From positions 35,284,342-35,348,341 of the forward strand of contig CM070619.1 of NCBI GenBank assembly GCA_036346255.1: a stretch of 64,000 bases of DNA, given 5' to 3'. Numbering within the stretch: the stretch's first letter is position 1; each line of letters starts with the position of its first letter. Below, piece after piece: positions 47,290 to 56,890 of this stretch. The stretch comes from Ampelocalamus luodianensis (Eukaryota > Streptophyta > Magnoliopsida > Poales > Poaceae). The position numbers were made by a program, and so were the translations under genes. The notes under the pieces were generated by a model. That model saw only the letters and a program-made list of their open reading frames with translations, was not told where the DNA came from and made no database searches.

Positions 47290-47720
47290 TAATAGGTGGA
47301 ACAAAAGTTCAGTGTTCTATGCACATGTTGCGTGGTTCGGTACCACTAGGGGGGTTGCCCCAAGGTACATTGGGTTGTTTTCGCTAGTTGGCAAAACGTT
47401 AGGACCATAGTGAGTCCAAGCGCGAAGTACACATCGTCTTGTTTGTCCCAAAGGTTGAGTGAGTACCGAGAGGTCCAAGTTTGAAGTTTCGGGAGCCGCG
47501 ACCTTTGAGTAGCATCTTGTGCGTTGTTAGAGAGGTCAGAGCGAGTGCTGAGGCACAAGTCGTTGGTTTGTGTCAAGGTGCCTTTGTCCCATTAGCCCGA
47601 GAGGGAGGCGGCTTGGGAATTGGAGTCTCGCATGCGCGAGCTTTATCCAAAGTTTTTCACGGCAGGTACATAGTAATGTTAGTAAATCTTTTAGCAAAGT
47701 GGTTTTTTTGTGTTGAGGTT
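47290..47720 (+). pseudogene. Vestigial integrase C-terminus and chromodomain, element I
   Basis: About 47354-47400 reads VAPRYIGLFSLVGKT, the same relic as in C. About 47618-47660 reads WELESRMRELYPKFF, a clear chromodomain terminus, in a different frame. About 90 bases later comes the polypurine tract. It is broken by shifts and stops. Confidence 0.65.
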
Positions 47721-47748
47721 GAATAGAATTCGGGGTCGAATTCTGTTT

Positions 47749-47761
47749 AAGGAGGGTAGAA
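47749..47761 (+). promoter_or_regulatory. Polypurine tract of element I
   Basis: AAGGAGGGTAGAA directly before the 3' LTR. Confidence 0.85.
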
Positions 47762-49756
47762 TGTAATACCCCAAAAATTAAATCGGGAGAGAATAATTAA
47801 ATCGGGAGAGAATAATTAAAATCGAGGGAATATTTCTTTTAGCAAAGCGATTGAACAGGAGAAAGAGGGGTTTTAATGTAATACTCCAATTTATTCTACG
47901 AAAGAAAGCGTTCAAAAGAGAAATTAGACATAAAAAAGGGGGGTTTCTGCAGTTTTTCGGCAACTTGGGCCTTGGGCCTTGGCCCAGGAGGCCCATGAGG
48001 GGTCGGCCACCAATAAAAGGAAGGGGGAAAACCCTAGATGCACTGTAGCACACCTCTCCTCCATGGTGGTGCACCCCTCCATTGGTGCCTCCCTTCCTCG
48101 CCGTCGGTGCTCCCTGCTGCCGAACAAGTGAAGAAAGGAGAGGAGATCAACTTCGTGGGGAGAGTTCATCATCTTGCTGCGATTCTACAAGGGTAACGTC
48201 GCGTGTTCTTCGTTGTTTGATGCGTAATAGTTGCGGTTGATGTCGTTTGGTAGATTGATTTGCGTCGGTTTAATAGATCGCGTTCTGTCCAGATTATTGC
48301 GCGGTCAGTTTCGGGTGTTTAGACGCCGAATTAGGAGTTTTGGTCTCCTAGAGTTATGTAGATAATGTTCTTAGCTTTCAGTGGCCGCTAAGAACGCCAA
48401 AATCCGATTAACGGTTAGAAAGTTATGTATTTTAGAAGTTGACTGTCCGCAGTGAACACCAAAAGCGATCGCTAAAAATTGGAAGATTGGAAAATACTTG
48501 GAAGTTTAGAGAGTTCAATTGTGTTGTTATTTATGCTTTTGGTCCAGTATGTTGGTCTTAGATTGGGTTATCTCTATGTTCAGGTGGGAGCGAGATCCCA
48601 GGCGCGCCCACTTCGCGTCCACCGTTCTCGCACTGTTGAGGCAAGTATCCGGTTATTGTATTATTATGCTTGTATGTCGTGGATTGTTTGTGTTTGGGTC
48701 ATAATAGCCATGAATGGATGATATTGTGATGAGTACCAAATTATCTTGGTGGTTGCAAGTACTGTTTGATAGAGTAATTATGAATTGTTTGATGATGAGT
48801 GCTATGTTTTGATACATATTAGCTATGCTTAGTTGATAGTGTGATATGTTGATTAAAGATGGTAAATGCTTATGATATGAATGATAGAAGTATGAATGAG
48901 TTAAATTCATAAGTGATATTGCTGAGGAGGTATGATTATGATGATTCATGATGTGTGCATATGCATCATGTTGACAAAATAAAGACTTGGTCACGTGGTG
49001 ACCAAGCATTTGTTGAGATCCCCGTCATGTATAAGACGGGCTTGAGGTCCCCACACTTGTGGACTGTGGGCTTGAGATCCCCTTTATTTGCGGAGTATTG
49101 GGCAATTGGTCTCTGTGCTTGCGAGCATAGGCATGGTATGCGGCGACGGTCGCATATCTCGCATTACCGGTGAAATGCGACAAAGAGTGAAAGAGAAAAG
49201 TTGCATTGCATATTCGCATACATACCTCATGAGATATGTTTTTGTGTAAAGCTTTGGAATGGAATGTTGATGATGTAAATGTGAGATTAATGTTTCATTA
49301 TTGGTACTTGCTGAGTCTTTGGACTCACCCTTGCTTTTGTTGTGTTTTTAGGTACCACTTGCAAGAATGGCATGCATGGGAGGGAGTAGACTTGAGTTGG
49401 ACACACACTACCATCCACCTTAAAAGTTGATAAATTTTTAGTTCATACTTTAATAAAGGAGCAACCTGCTTAGAGATTGTTTATGATTATGCTTCATGCA
49501 TTGGATTAAGTGTAATAATGATAGGTAGTGTCTTTTGGATATCTCTGGATATGCTAGTTGCTTTCATGTTTTGAATGCCTATTGATTATGCTGAATGTTG
49601 GATTAATTATATACGTTTTATTCAAATATTGGAACCTCCTGGTAGTTAATAATACAGGGGAGGTTCTGCCAAAAATTTGGTAGGATGTTTTGGCTTAGAA
49701 TTGTTTAATGTTAGTTTGGTAGCATTCCAGGCTCAATGCTGAGCTGGGGTGTTACA
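47762..49756 (+). mobile_element. 3' LTR of element I
   Basis: TGTAATACCCC to GGGTGTTACA, 1995 bases. Second start-like TGTAATACTCC at about 47876. Donor AG|GCAAGT at 48641, acceptor TTTTTAG ending 49351. Confidence 0.92.
48986..49178 (+). repeat. Hairpin array in I 3' LTR
   Basis: Same order as in the I 5' LTR; the last stem GCATTAC/..AATGC is intact here. It lies inside the putative intron 48641-49351. Confidence 0.78.
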
Positions 49757-51860
49757 ACCTTCTCTCCCCCATGCTGCCACCCCATCTTCCCTAGGTGCTG
49801 CCCTGCGGTGGTGCTTCCCCGTGCCGCCATTGGAGCTCCCCGCTGCCGGCCAACGCGATGAGAAGAGGAGGGGGCAGCAGGTTTTCGGCCAAAGGAGGGA
49901 AGGATAGGGTGATCATCTTCTTCGCGGATCGCTCGTCGTCATCCCGCGGGTCTCCAAGGGTAACGATCATCGATTGTTGTTGTTCGATTAGTCGTAGAAG
50001 GGAAACCGATTAGATTTGATTAGATTGAATTGCTGCAGTTAGAAACTCGGTTCTGTCCAGAACGTTGCGTGATAGTTTTCGCGACCTTAGAGGCCGAATC
50101 AGAGGACCTCATCTCCTAGAGATATTTAGGTCTTGTTCTTAGCTTTCAGTGGCCGCCAAGATCACCTCATTCCGACTTTCGAGTTAAAAGTTATGATAGA
50201 TTTAATATCTGCTGTCCAGAATTCGGACGAGAATTACCTTTTGAGTTGTCCTTTAAAATAGGTGTATGTTAATGGACGAATCGGGGTTTCATCCCAAATA
50301 GGTTATGGTAGAGGATTCGATAACCTTTTCAGATTGATAAAGAACGTTCAATTTCGAGTTGTACAACAAAAGTTATGGATATTTTATTTTAGCCGATATT
50401 TCTGTCTATTAATTCAGTCAACAGATTTGAGCCGTGGGCCAAATTTTGTTAAAGACAAAATCTGAATTTTTGCCCAACTAGACTTTAGTAGGTTTTATTC
50501 TTAGCTTTTCAGATTGTTAAAGAAAACCAACTTTGGTTTAACCAATAAAAAGTTAGGTCCGATACCGTGCTGCTGTCCAGGCTTGTTAGACAGATCTGGA
50601 CGGATTCTGTTCCGCTGTTTCATTTATCTGTTAGTAAATTAATTTGGCCGAATTGGCTTACCTTGTCAACTAGAGTATTGTAGATATGTTAGTTAAGAAT
50701 CCACAGAAATTGGTCTCACCTCATTCCGACTCCCAGACCAATAGATATGATTTTTTTACCGTTCTGCTGTCCAGTTTCGGGTTGTGCTTGAGTAGTCTGT
50801 TTTCAGATTAGAGCTAATTAGTTAATTGTGGACTGTCGGGAAGTCGTTGTAGAACGTTAATGGAAGCGCTATGTTATATGTTGTATTTATTTCGAGTACT
50901 TACTTATGTAGGCAGAGAGGCTTCGGTTTAGGGACATCCTCTTTACCTACTACCGCAGTGCTTCGCGGAAGGCAAGTACCTTGCCACCTTTATTGATTGT
51001 GATTGGTGAATGTTTTTATGATCTTGTTGTGATTCCGTATAACACATGAGAAGGTGGATTGTTTATGTTTTAATATATGTGTTATAACCATGTTTAGATA
51101 TCATGTCTTTCAATATTCTCAATCCATGTTATACATTCATTTTGCATGTTTCATCCACGAGAGTGGATTTCAAGTCCCACCATTCCAATGTGGGCAGTGT
51201 TGGACATTGTTATGTCCCGTCCACGGGAGTGGATTTGAAAGACCCATCAATTCCAGGATGGGCATGTAAGACCCATTAATTCCAAAATGGGCAACTTTGG
51301 ACACCCGTATGAAACGTTCTTCATACGAGAATTGGATCCCCGCATTTTTGTTAAGATGCGGGCTTAAGTGAACACCGACGGGTGTGTCACTCGCTATACC
51401 GGTATAAGCATGTGTGCAGTCCATCATTGAATGCATTCATTCATGCCATGCATTCCTAAGTTTCATTCGAGGTGTGCTCATAGTCTTTAATGATGATGAC
51501 TTGTTCATATGTGAGTTATGTCCCTTTTACTGTACTTGCTGAGTCGTGGACTCATTCTTGCGTTGTTTGTTTATTTTAGGTAACCCCTGATGTTGGCTCA
51601 CTTGGGAGGGAGTAGACAAGCACTACTTGTTCACATCATCCAATTTATGTGCAAGATTAAATTTTAGTTCTATCTTTCATTCGTTAATGATGAACTGTAA
51701 TAATTAAATTATAAATGGTGAAGGAAGGATACCTTCACCACGTTTTGTTTATGTTAATGCTGTCACTTGGTTGATACACTTATTTCATATTCTTCCGCAA
51801 TGTGTAGATTGTTAGAGTAAATAAGTGGCATCTTGGCTTTTGAATAGCCAGGGTGTTACA
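49757..51860 (+). mobile_element. 3' LTR of element H, right part
   Basis: Resumes at ACCTTCTCTCC and matches the H 5' LTR to GGGTGTTACA at 51860. Putative intron 50972-51579. Target duplication CATGC follows at 51861-51865. Confidence 0.92.
51174..51406 (+). repeat. Hairpin array in H 3' LTR
   Basis: Same eight hairpins as 36246-36476 with few differences. Confidence 0.85.
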
Positions 51861-51865
51861 CATGC

Positions 51866-53268
51866 CCATACTCGAATTGATGGGACTTTAAACTCCACTC
51901 CCGTGGACAGAACATAAAAATGGATGCATGAATGAACTTATGAATAGTGGCTACATCATCTTCAAACATGTGAATTTCACATACGAAAGAAACATAAACA
52001 TTGGAACTTCTCACGTATCAAATAAAAACACAATACAAATATCAAGCATCTAATATACACAAATTATACGAATGTCAATGTACTTGTCTTTAGCATTGCG
52101 ATTCGTTAGAATGAAACGACGATGCCGCTAACCTCGAAGCCTCACCTCCTACACCATTAAATTACTCAATAAGAACAACGACATCACGACACTACTCGCA
52201 ACGCTCCTAATTCATACCCCAAAAGCCCAACGTTTAAACATATACTTTACTCAAATTGAACTACATTCTAGCAGGAAGCCGTAACGAACAGCAGTATTAA
52301 AAGTGACATAACTTTTGCTTTGAAATTTGTAAAAATGTAAACTCAGGCTTGTTTGAATGTTAACAAAATTATCTACAACAACCTAGTTGGTGGAAATCCC
52401 GAATTCTGTTTGCATCTAAATTCAAAAGACCGATAAACACCTTCTGTCCGAACTACCCGACAATTCTGGGCAGCGGCACGAAAATAGCCATAACTTCTAA
52501 TTGGTTAAACCAAACTTAGCGTTCTTTATCAATATCGAAAGCGAAGACCAAGGCCTACAATAACATAATCATATTTAAAAAGACAACTTGACAGTTCATT
52601 CTCGTCAGGATTCTGGACAGCAGGGACAAAAACTATCATAACTTTTGATCCGTACGTCAGAATTAAGCGATCTTTACGTCCACTCAAAGCTAAGAACGAA
52701 CCCCACATAACTCTAGGAGATGTACATCTCAAATTCGGCCTCTAAGAACCCGAAAACGTCCACACAATCTACTGGACATAATTGAATTTCTAACAGCAGC
52801 AAATCGATCCAACCAATCTAATCGAATTCGCATCTAATAAGCATCAAACAGCGAAGTTAGCTCTTCATTACCCTTGTAGAACCACCGGAGATCGCTAATC
52901 AAATCCCACGAAGAAGTTCTCCTTCAACTCTCTCTTCCTTCCTCTTCTTCTTCTTCTTCCCACGACCGGCCACAAGCAGCAGGGAAGATGGCGCCGAGGA
53001 GAGGAGGAGCAGCAGGCGGTGGAGTACTGTAGCATGGGGCTACTATAGCACGGTGGCTGCTGTAGCATATGGGGCTAGGGTTTGGTCCCCTCCTCTCCCT
53101 TGCCTTCTAATGGTCTGCAAGCCCACTCATGGTCCTTGGGCCACTATGGCTGGCTCCCCTCTTCTCGAATATGGGTTGGCGGCCCATACCTCTCCTAAAA
53201 TTCTGAATTTTTAACTTAATTCCTCTCTAATCTTTACATCATTCGATATCGAATAATCAGGTATTGCA
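51866..53268 (-). mobile_element. 5' LTR of element G, 5' part
   Basis: Continuation of 33862-34544 after the H insertion. On the minus strand the LTR starts TGCAATACCTG at 53268 (a decayed TGTAATACC). Contains CTGTCCAG modules (rc), a CTTCTTC tract at about 52931-52957 and CTGTAGCA motifs at about 53025-53070. Total LTR about 2.09 kb. The donor-like site is decayed (AAGACAAGT, about 52085). Confidence 0.85.
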
Positions 53269-53560
53269 CCAATGCTTGAGAAATACTTTAAATATCTTAA
53301 TAATTCTTTTCACGGCCACTAAATGGCACTCTTTTAGTGATGCTTGAATTCTTGTACACATGCAAACACTAAACATGATATCGGACCTAGATGCGGTAAT
53401 ATAAAGAAAACTTTCAATTATTGATTTATAAAGATTTAAATCTACTGATTTACCTCTCCTATTTAGGTCAAGATGGCCGTTGGTTGCCATGAGAGTCTTG
53501 ATGGGCTTTGCATCCTTCATGCCAAATCTTTTTATCAAATCTTTTGTGTATCTTATTTAA
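53269..53560 (-). pseudogene. Ty1-copia RT C-terminal fragment (SIRE/Maximus-like)
   Basis: The minus strand reads YTKDLIKRFGMKDAKPIKT, then GHLDLNRRGKSVD, LYKSIIESFLYITASRSDIM and KECHLVAVKRI: the conserved end of copia RT. About 95 residues, cut at both ends, with no start of its own. It lies against the G LTR at 53268. Confidence 0.88.
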
Positions 53561-53829
53561 TTGCAAAAACCTCTTTGGATTGGCTTTAGCATAGGAGGCT
53601 AGCTCATGTTAGTATGATTCAACTTGAAAAGCTTTTTAAACATAACTTAGTAGCTAGCTTGAAAGATGTAAAGTTTGATAAAAATAGATTATGTAGCGCT
53701 TGTCAAGCCGGAAAGCAAGTTACAAATTCTCATCCTTATAAAAGTATCATGTCAACTTCTAGGCCATTAGAGCTTTTACATATGGACTTGTTCGGGCCAA
53801 CTACCTATAAGAGCATCGAAAAATATTAG
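53561..53829 (+). pseudogene. Ty1-copia integrase N-terminal fragment (SIRE/Maximus-like)
   Basis: The plus strand reads TSLDWLWHRRLAHVSM, then CSACQAGKQV and RPLELLHMDLFGPTTYKSI: the GAG-pre-integrase and integrase HHCC zinc-binding region. It stops at TAG (53827-53829) where the hairpin element begins. It is head-to-head with the RT fragment, whereas in a real copia pol both have the same orientation (integrase before RT), so an inversion or double insertion happened. Confidence 0.88.
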
Positions 53830-54050
53830 TCCCGCAATGTGATTGTCATTAATTACCAAAATATACTTGCATTTGTATATATTTTCCAACTAGTTTTTCA
53901 AAGATATAGTATTGATTTTCAAAATTGAGCCATTTAGTCAAAAGTTAAATTTTTGAAATTATTAGTATATCTTTGAAAAATTAGTTGGAAAATATATACA
54001 AGTGTAGGTATATTTTGGTAATTAATGTAAATCACATTGTGGGACTAATA
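53824..54050. mobile_element. MITE-like hairpin element
   Basis: Terminal inverted repeats of about 90 bases: TATTAGTCCCGCAATGTG pairs with CACATTGTGGGACTAATA, and pairing continues through ATTACCAAAATATAC and TCCAACTAGTTTTTC. Total about 227 bases, short loop, AT-rich, no ORF. The exact target duplication is ambiguous because the palindrome runs into the flanks (ATAT on both sides). Confidence 0.85.
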
Positions 54051-54897
54051 TTTTCTATAAGTTGGGTAAATAGATTATGTTCTATGATGATGGAGACTTT
54101 GGATGGCATCATAAGTTGATCGTCATCAAGTCAAGGTTCAAGAAGAGGATGTATCATGTGTTGATGCATATCAAGATCTCAAAGAGGAGATGATCATGAG
54201 TTGATCATCAAGTCAAGAGAAGCCCCATCATGGGTTGATGCATATCAAGACAATGACCCGTACTTGAAGTGAAGATGTGCGTCATCAAGCTTCAAGAGGA
54301 TGCTAAGGCAAAGGTATAACTAGTTAGGGCTAAGGATGTGTTCCTTTTTTTTTTACCGGTCTTGGTGTTTGGCTGGAAGATCGGATTGCTAGTGTAAGAT
54401 TGTCATACTATTAAGATGGATCTTGTCTAGTAGCTTGAGTCATATCATGTGCTGATAGCTCAATCTCGCTTGCTCTAGCTCTCCATGGCATGATACTATT
54501 ATTTGTGAATGTGTGTTGCAAATAGTTGAGGGTCATGCATCTAAATCCTTGTAACATATGACTATACTTTGCAAATGGTTGAAGTCCATGCACCTACTCC
54601 TTGTTGTATGATCTAAGTTTGCAAATATGTTTCTCAAATTATTAGGATTCATGCATTTCCTCTTGACATGGTCTAAGATTTCTTGTTGCTATTTCCTTGG
54701 ACATAGACCATGGTAGTGACTCTTTGGATTTCTCATGATTTCTGCATTGATCTAATTTAGTTGAGATCATGCAAACAAGTGGGTTATGTAGCTCTCTGAA
54801 TAAACTTTTCATAGAGTCCAAGATCACTCAATTCCGACATCGGAATCAAAAGTAATGATATTTTTTTTCGAGTATCGACTGTGCTAAAATTTGCCTA

Positions 54898-55072
54898 CGG
54901 TACTATCGCATGAAAGGAGTGGTACTACCGAGCGGTAGTACCGGCCCCTGTGAGTGCGGTAGTACCGCACTAACACTTTAACGGCTAGTTTTTGGGCATT
55001 TAATGCACCCCGTCTACCGTTGAACAATAGGTGCGGTAGTACCGGCCATCCTATGGCGGTAGTACCGCAAAT
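54898..55072. repeat. Cluster of GCGGTAGTACCGC palindromes in SIRE-like LTR
   Basis: Five or six copies, complete or partial, of a 13-mer with arms GCGGTA/TACCGC, placed 60-240 bases upstream of the TATA box. Confidence 0.8.
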
Positions 55073-55133
55073 GCCGATTTTTGCTGAATTCTGCTCCCAA
55101 CAGCTAGTTTTTGTGGTGGGGGCTATAAATACC

Positions 55134-55141
55134 CCTTTGGC
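55134..55141 (+). promoter_or_regulatory. TATA box of SIRE-like LTR
   Basis: TATAAATA in GGGGGC..CCCC context. Confidence 0.65.
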
Positions 55142-55925
55142 TGGTTGAGAGACAATCTTTTGGTACTTCACTTCATTCTCTTGAGCTAGTGTGAGATTTT
55201 TCTCTCAATTGTACATGTGTTGCATCTTGTGAGCAAGGATAGAGGTCTCTAGCTGCATATGTTGCATCTAGATGTGGATTTCTTATCCACTTGAGCTTGT
55301 GCATTCGTTGCACGTGGTGAGAGTCAAGCAAGGGGTTTGGCTTACTACTCTTGGTGTTTGCTGACACCTAGACGACGTGGAGGTGTTGTGATCTGGTGAT
55401 CTTTTCAAGAAACTTGTGAGAAGGCCCGGCGTGTTGTGAGTGGTTTGGTGCTCATCATCTCTATTGTGGAGGAAGAGTAACCCCGAGTGGATTGAGGTGT
55501 TGGTTCAAGCTGTGAGCCGATCCAATTCATTTGGGCTTACCACGGAGGTGTTGGCTTAATTCGTGAAGCTGGTCCAATTCGTTTGGGTTTACCTCAACGT
55601 GGATTAGGGGAGACCGGCAAGTCTTCGAACACCACGGTAAAACATCCCTGTGTTATTGTGGTTTGTTCTCTTGTGTTTTACTTTATGCAATTTACATTCC
55701 TAGAATTGAATTACTTACATATCTTTGTATGTTTGCTATCATTATCAATAGTCTTAGCTTCTTGGTGCACATAGTCAAAACTAGTTGATTTAGGTTTTAA
55801 TTGAGTAAAACCGAATTGATTCACATTTTATCATAAAATTCGGTTTTAGCCAAAAGAATTTTAAAACCGCCTATTCACCCCCTCTAGTCGACCTCCTCGA
55901 TCTTACAGAGGTGTCCAGTTTCCCA

Positions 55926-56129
55926 TGTTAAATAATCTATGTTGTAGTCGGGAGATGATCAATCCAATCACACCAAAGAACACCAAAGAGAGATACAATG
56001 TAGAGGATGATCCAATATCTTTATTCATCTGTGTTATTGTACACAGGGGTCCTCATATTGATAGCCCAAAGGGGTGAAACCCCTCCATGGGGCGGTTTAG
56101 TCTTTTGCTCATAATTAGATTTTGTAACA
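55926..56129 (-). mobile_element. 3' LTR of element J
   Basis: The plus strand reads TGTTAAATAATC to TTTTGTAACA. Matches 63635-63825 with blocks AATCCAATCACAC, AATGTAGAGGAT and GTGAAACCCCTCC. Confidence 0.85.
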
Positions 56130-56140
56130 CTCCCCCTTGG
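56130..56140 (-). promoter_or_regulatory. Polypurine tract of element J
   Basis: The minus strand reads CCAAGGGGGAG directly before the LTR start TGTTACAAAA. This fixes the orientation of J. Confidence 0.8.
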
Positions 56141-56416
56141 GCATTAGATAATAATATGAAATATCTCATCAAAAACTCCTTCCAAAAACTCATTAGAAAA
56201 AAAGAAATGGAGAAAAGAATACATTACATTCATAAATTGTATTACACTTGTTGCCTCACTAAAAATCTTCATGTGAGAAAACTTCAAGAAAACTAAGGAA
56301 AAGAGTACAACGTTTAATATTTGGGATCCAATCTTCAATATTTTGGTAAGTCCTCGGGATTTGATAAGGGTTTTGATATAGGGATTTACTCCCCCTGAAC
56401 TCTACAACTCTTTAAA

Positions 56417-56890
56417 CTATCTCATTCCAATGCCATGAATACATCTTTGAAAACTAGATGCAGGCAGAGACTTACTAAATAAATTAGCTAGATTTTTACA
56501 AGAGTTTATTTGTAGGATCATTACCTCACCATTCTTCTGGAGTTCACGAGGATAGAAAAATTTAGGAGCATTGTGCTTCGTGATGTTGCTCTTGACATAA
56601 CCCATTTGCATTTGTGTAATACAAGCAGCATTATCTTCATCGATAATTGAGGGGGTATTGATGGTATTAATACCACAAGACTTCTGGATGTTATTAGTCA
56701 CACGTCTGAGCCAAACACATTTAAGTGAGGCTTCATATAGTGCTATAATCTCTGAGTGGTTGGTAGAAGTAGCCACCAATATCTACTTAGATGATTGCCA
56801 AGAGATGATTACACCAACATAAAGTAATACAAATTCAGTCTAGGATTTTGCATTATAGGGAGTTGATAAATAGCCAACATATATTTGGGA
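56417..56890 (-). pseudogene. Ty1-copia RNase H remnant of element J
   Basis: On the minus strand: a decayed start (GYLSTPYNAKS with a stop, then ISWQSSK, stop), followed by a clean 120-residue frame from 56779: VATSTNHSEIIALYEAS (catalytic Glu), IDEDNAACITQMQ (catalytic Asp), GYVKSNITKHNAPKFFYP and LANLFSKSLP. This is the C-terminal half of copia RNase H, ending at about the normal place. RT upstream (57000 onward) is too decayed to read. Confidence 0.88.

Larger units (their letters stand above)
44087..47761 (+). mobile_element. Internal region of element I (5' part missing)
   Basis: Closely similar to the C interior from about 11735 to 15235; the PBS and first 0.6 kb are absent. No real ORF except the vestigial tail at the end. 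Confidence 0.8.
41709..49756 (+). mobile_element. Element I: non-autonomous gypsy/LARD-type, rearranged interior
   Basis: 5' LTR 41709-43680, 3' LTR 47762-49756, perfect 5-bp target duplication ACCTT (41704-41708 and 49757-49761). The 5' part of the interior, including the PBS, is replaced by 406 bases of H LTR (43681-44086), so this is a mosaic. Confidence 0.88.
34545..51860 (+). mobile_element. Element H: non-autonomous gypsy/LARD-type, contains element I
   Basis: 5' LTR 34545-36930, PBS, interior, polypurine tract, 3' LTR 41392-41708 plus 49757-51860. Perfect 5-bp target duplication CATGC. It inserted into the LTR of G in the opposite orientation. Without I and the rearranged segment it would be about 9.3 kb. 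Confidence 0.93.
54053..55910 (+). mobile_element. SIRE/Maximus-like copia LTR, boundaries approximate
   Basis: Features fit a SIRE-type LTR: TATAAATA at 55134, and an end with CTATTCACCCCCTCTAGTCG near 55870-55900. The left end is disrupted by the hairpin element and the right end by copia J, so start and end are estimates. Short frames here are not genes. Confidence 0.65.
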
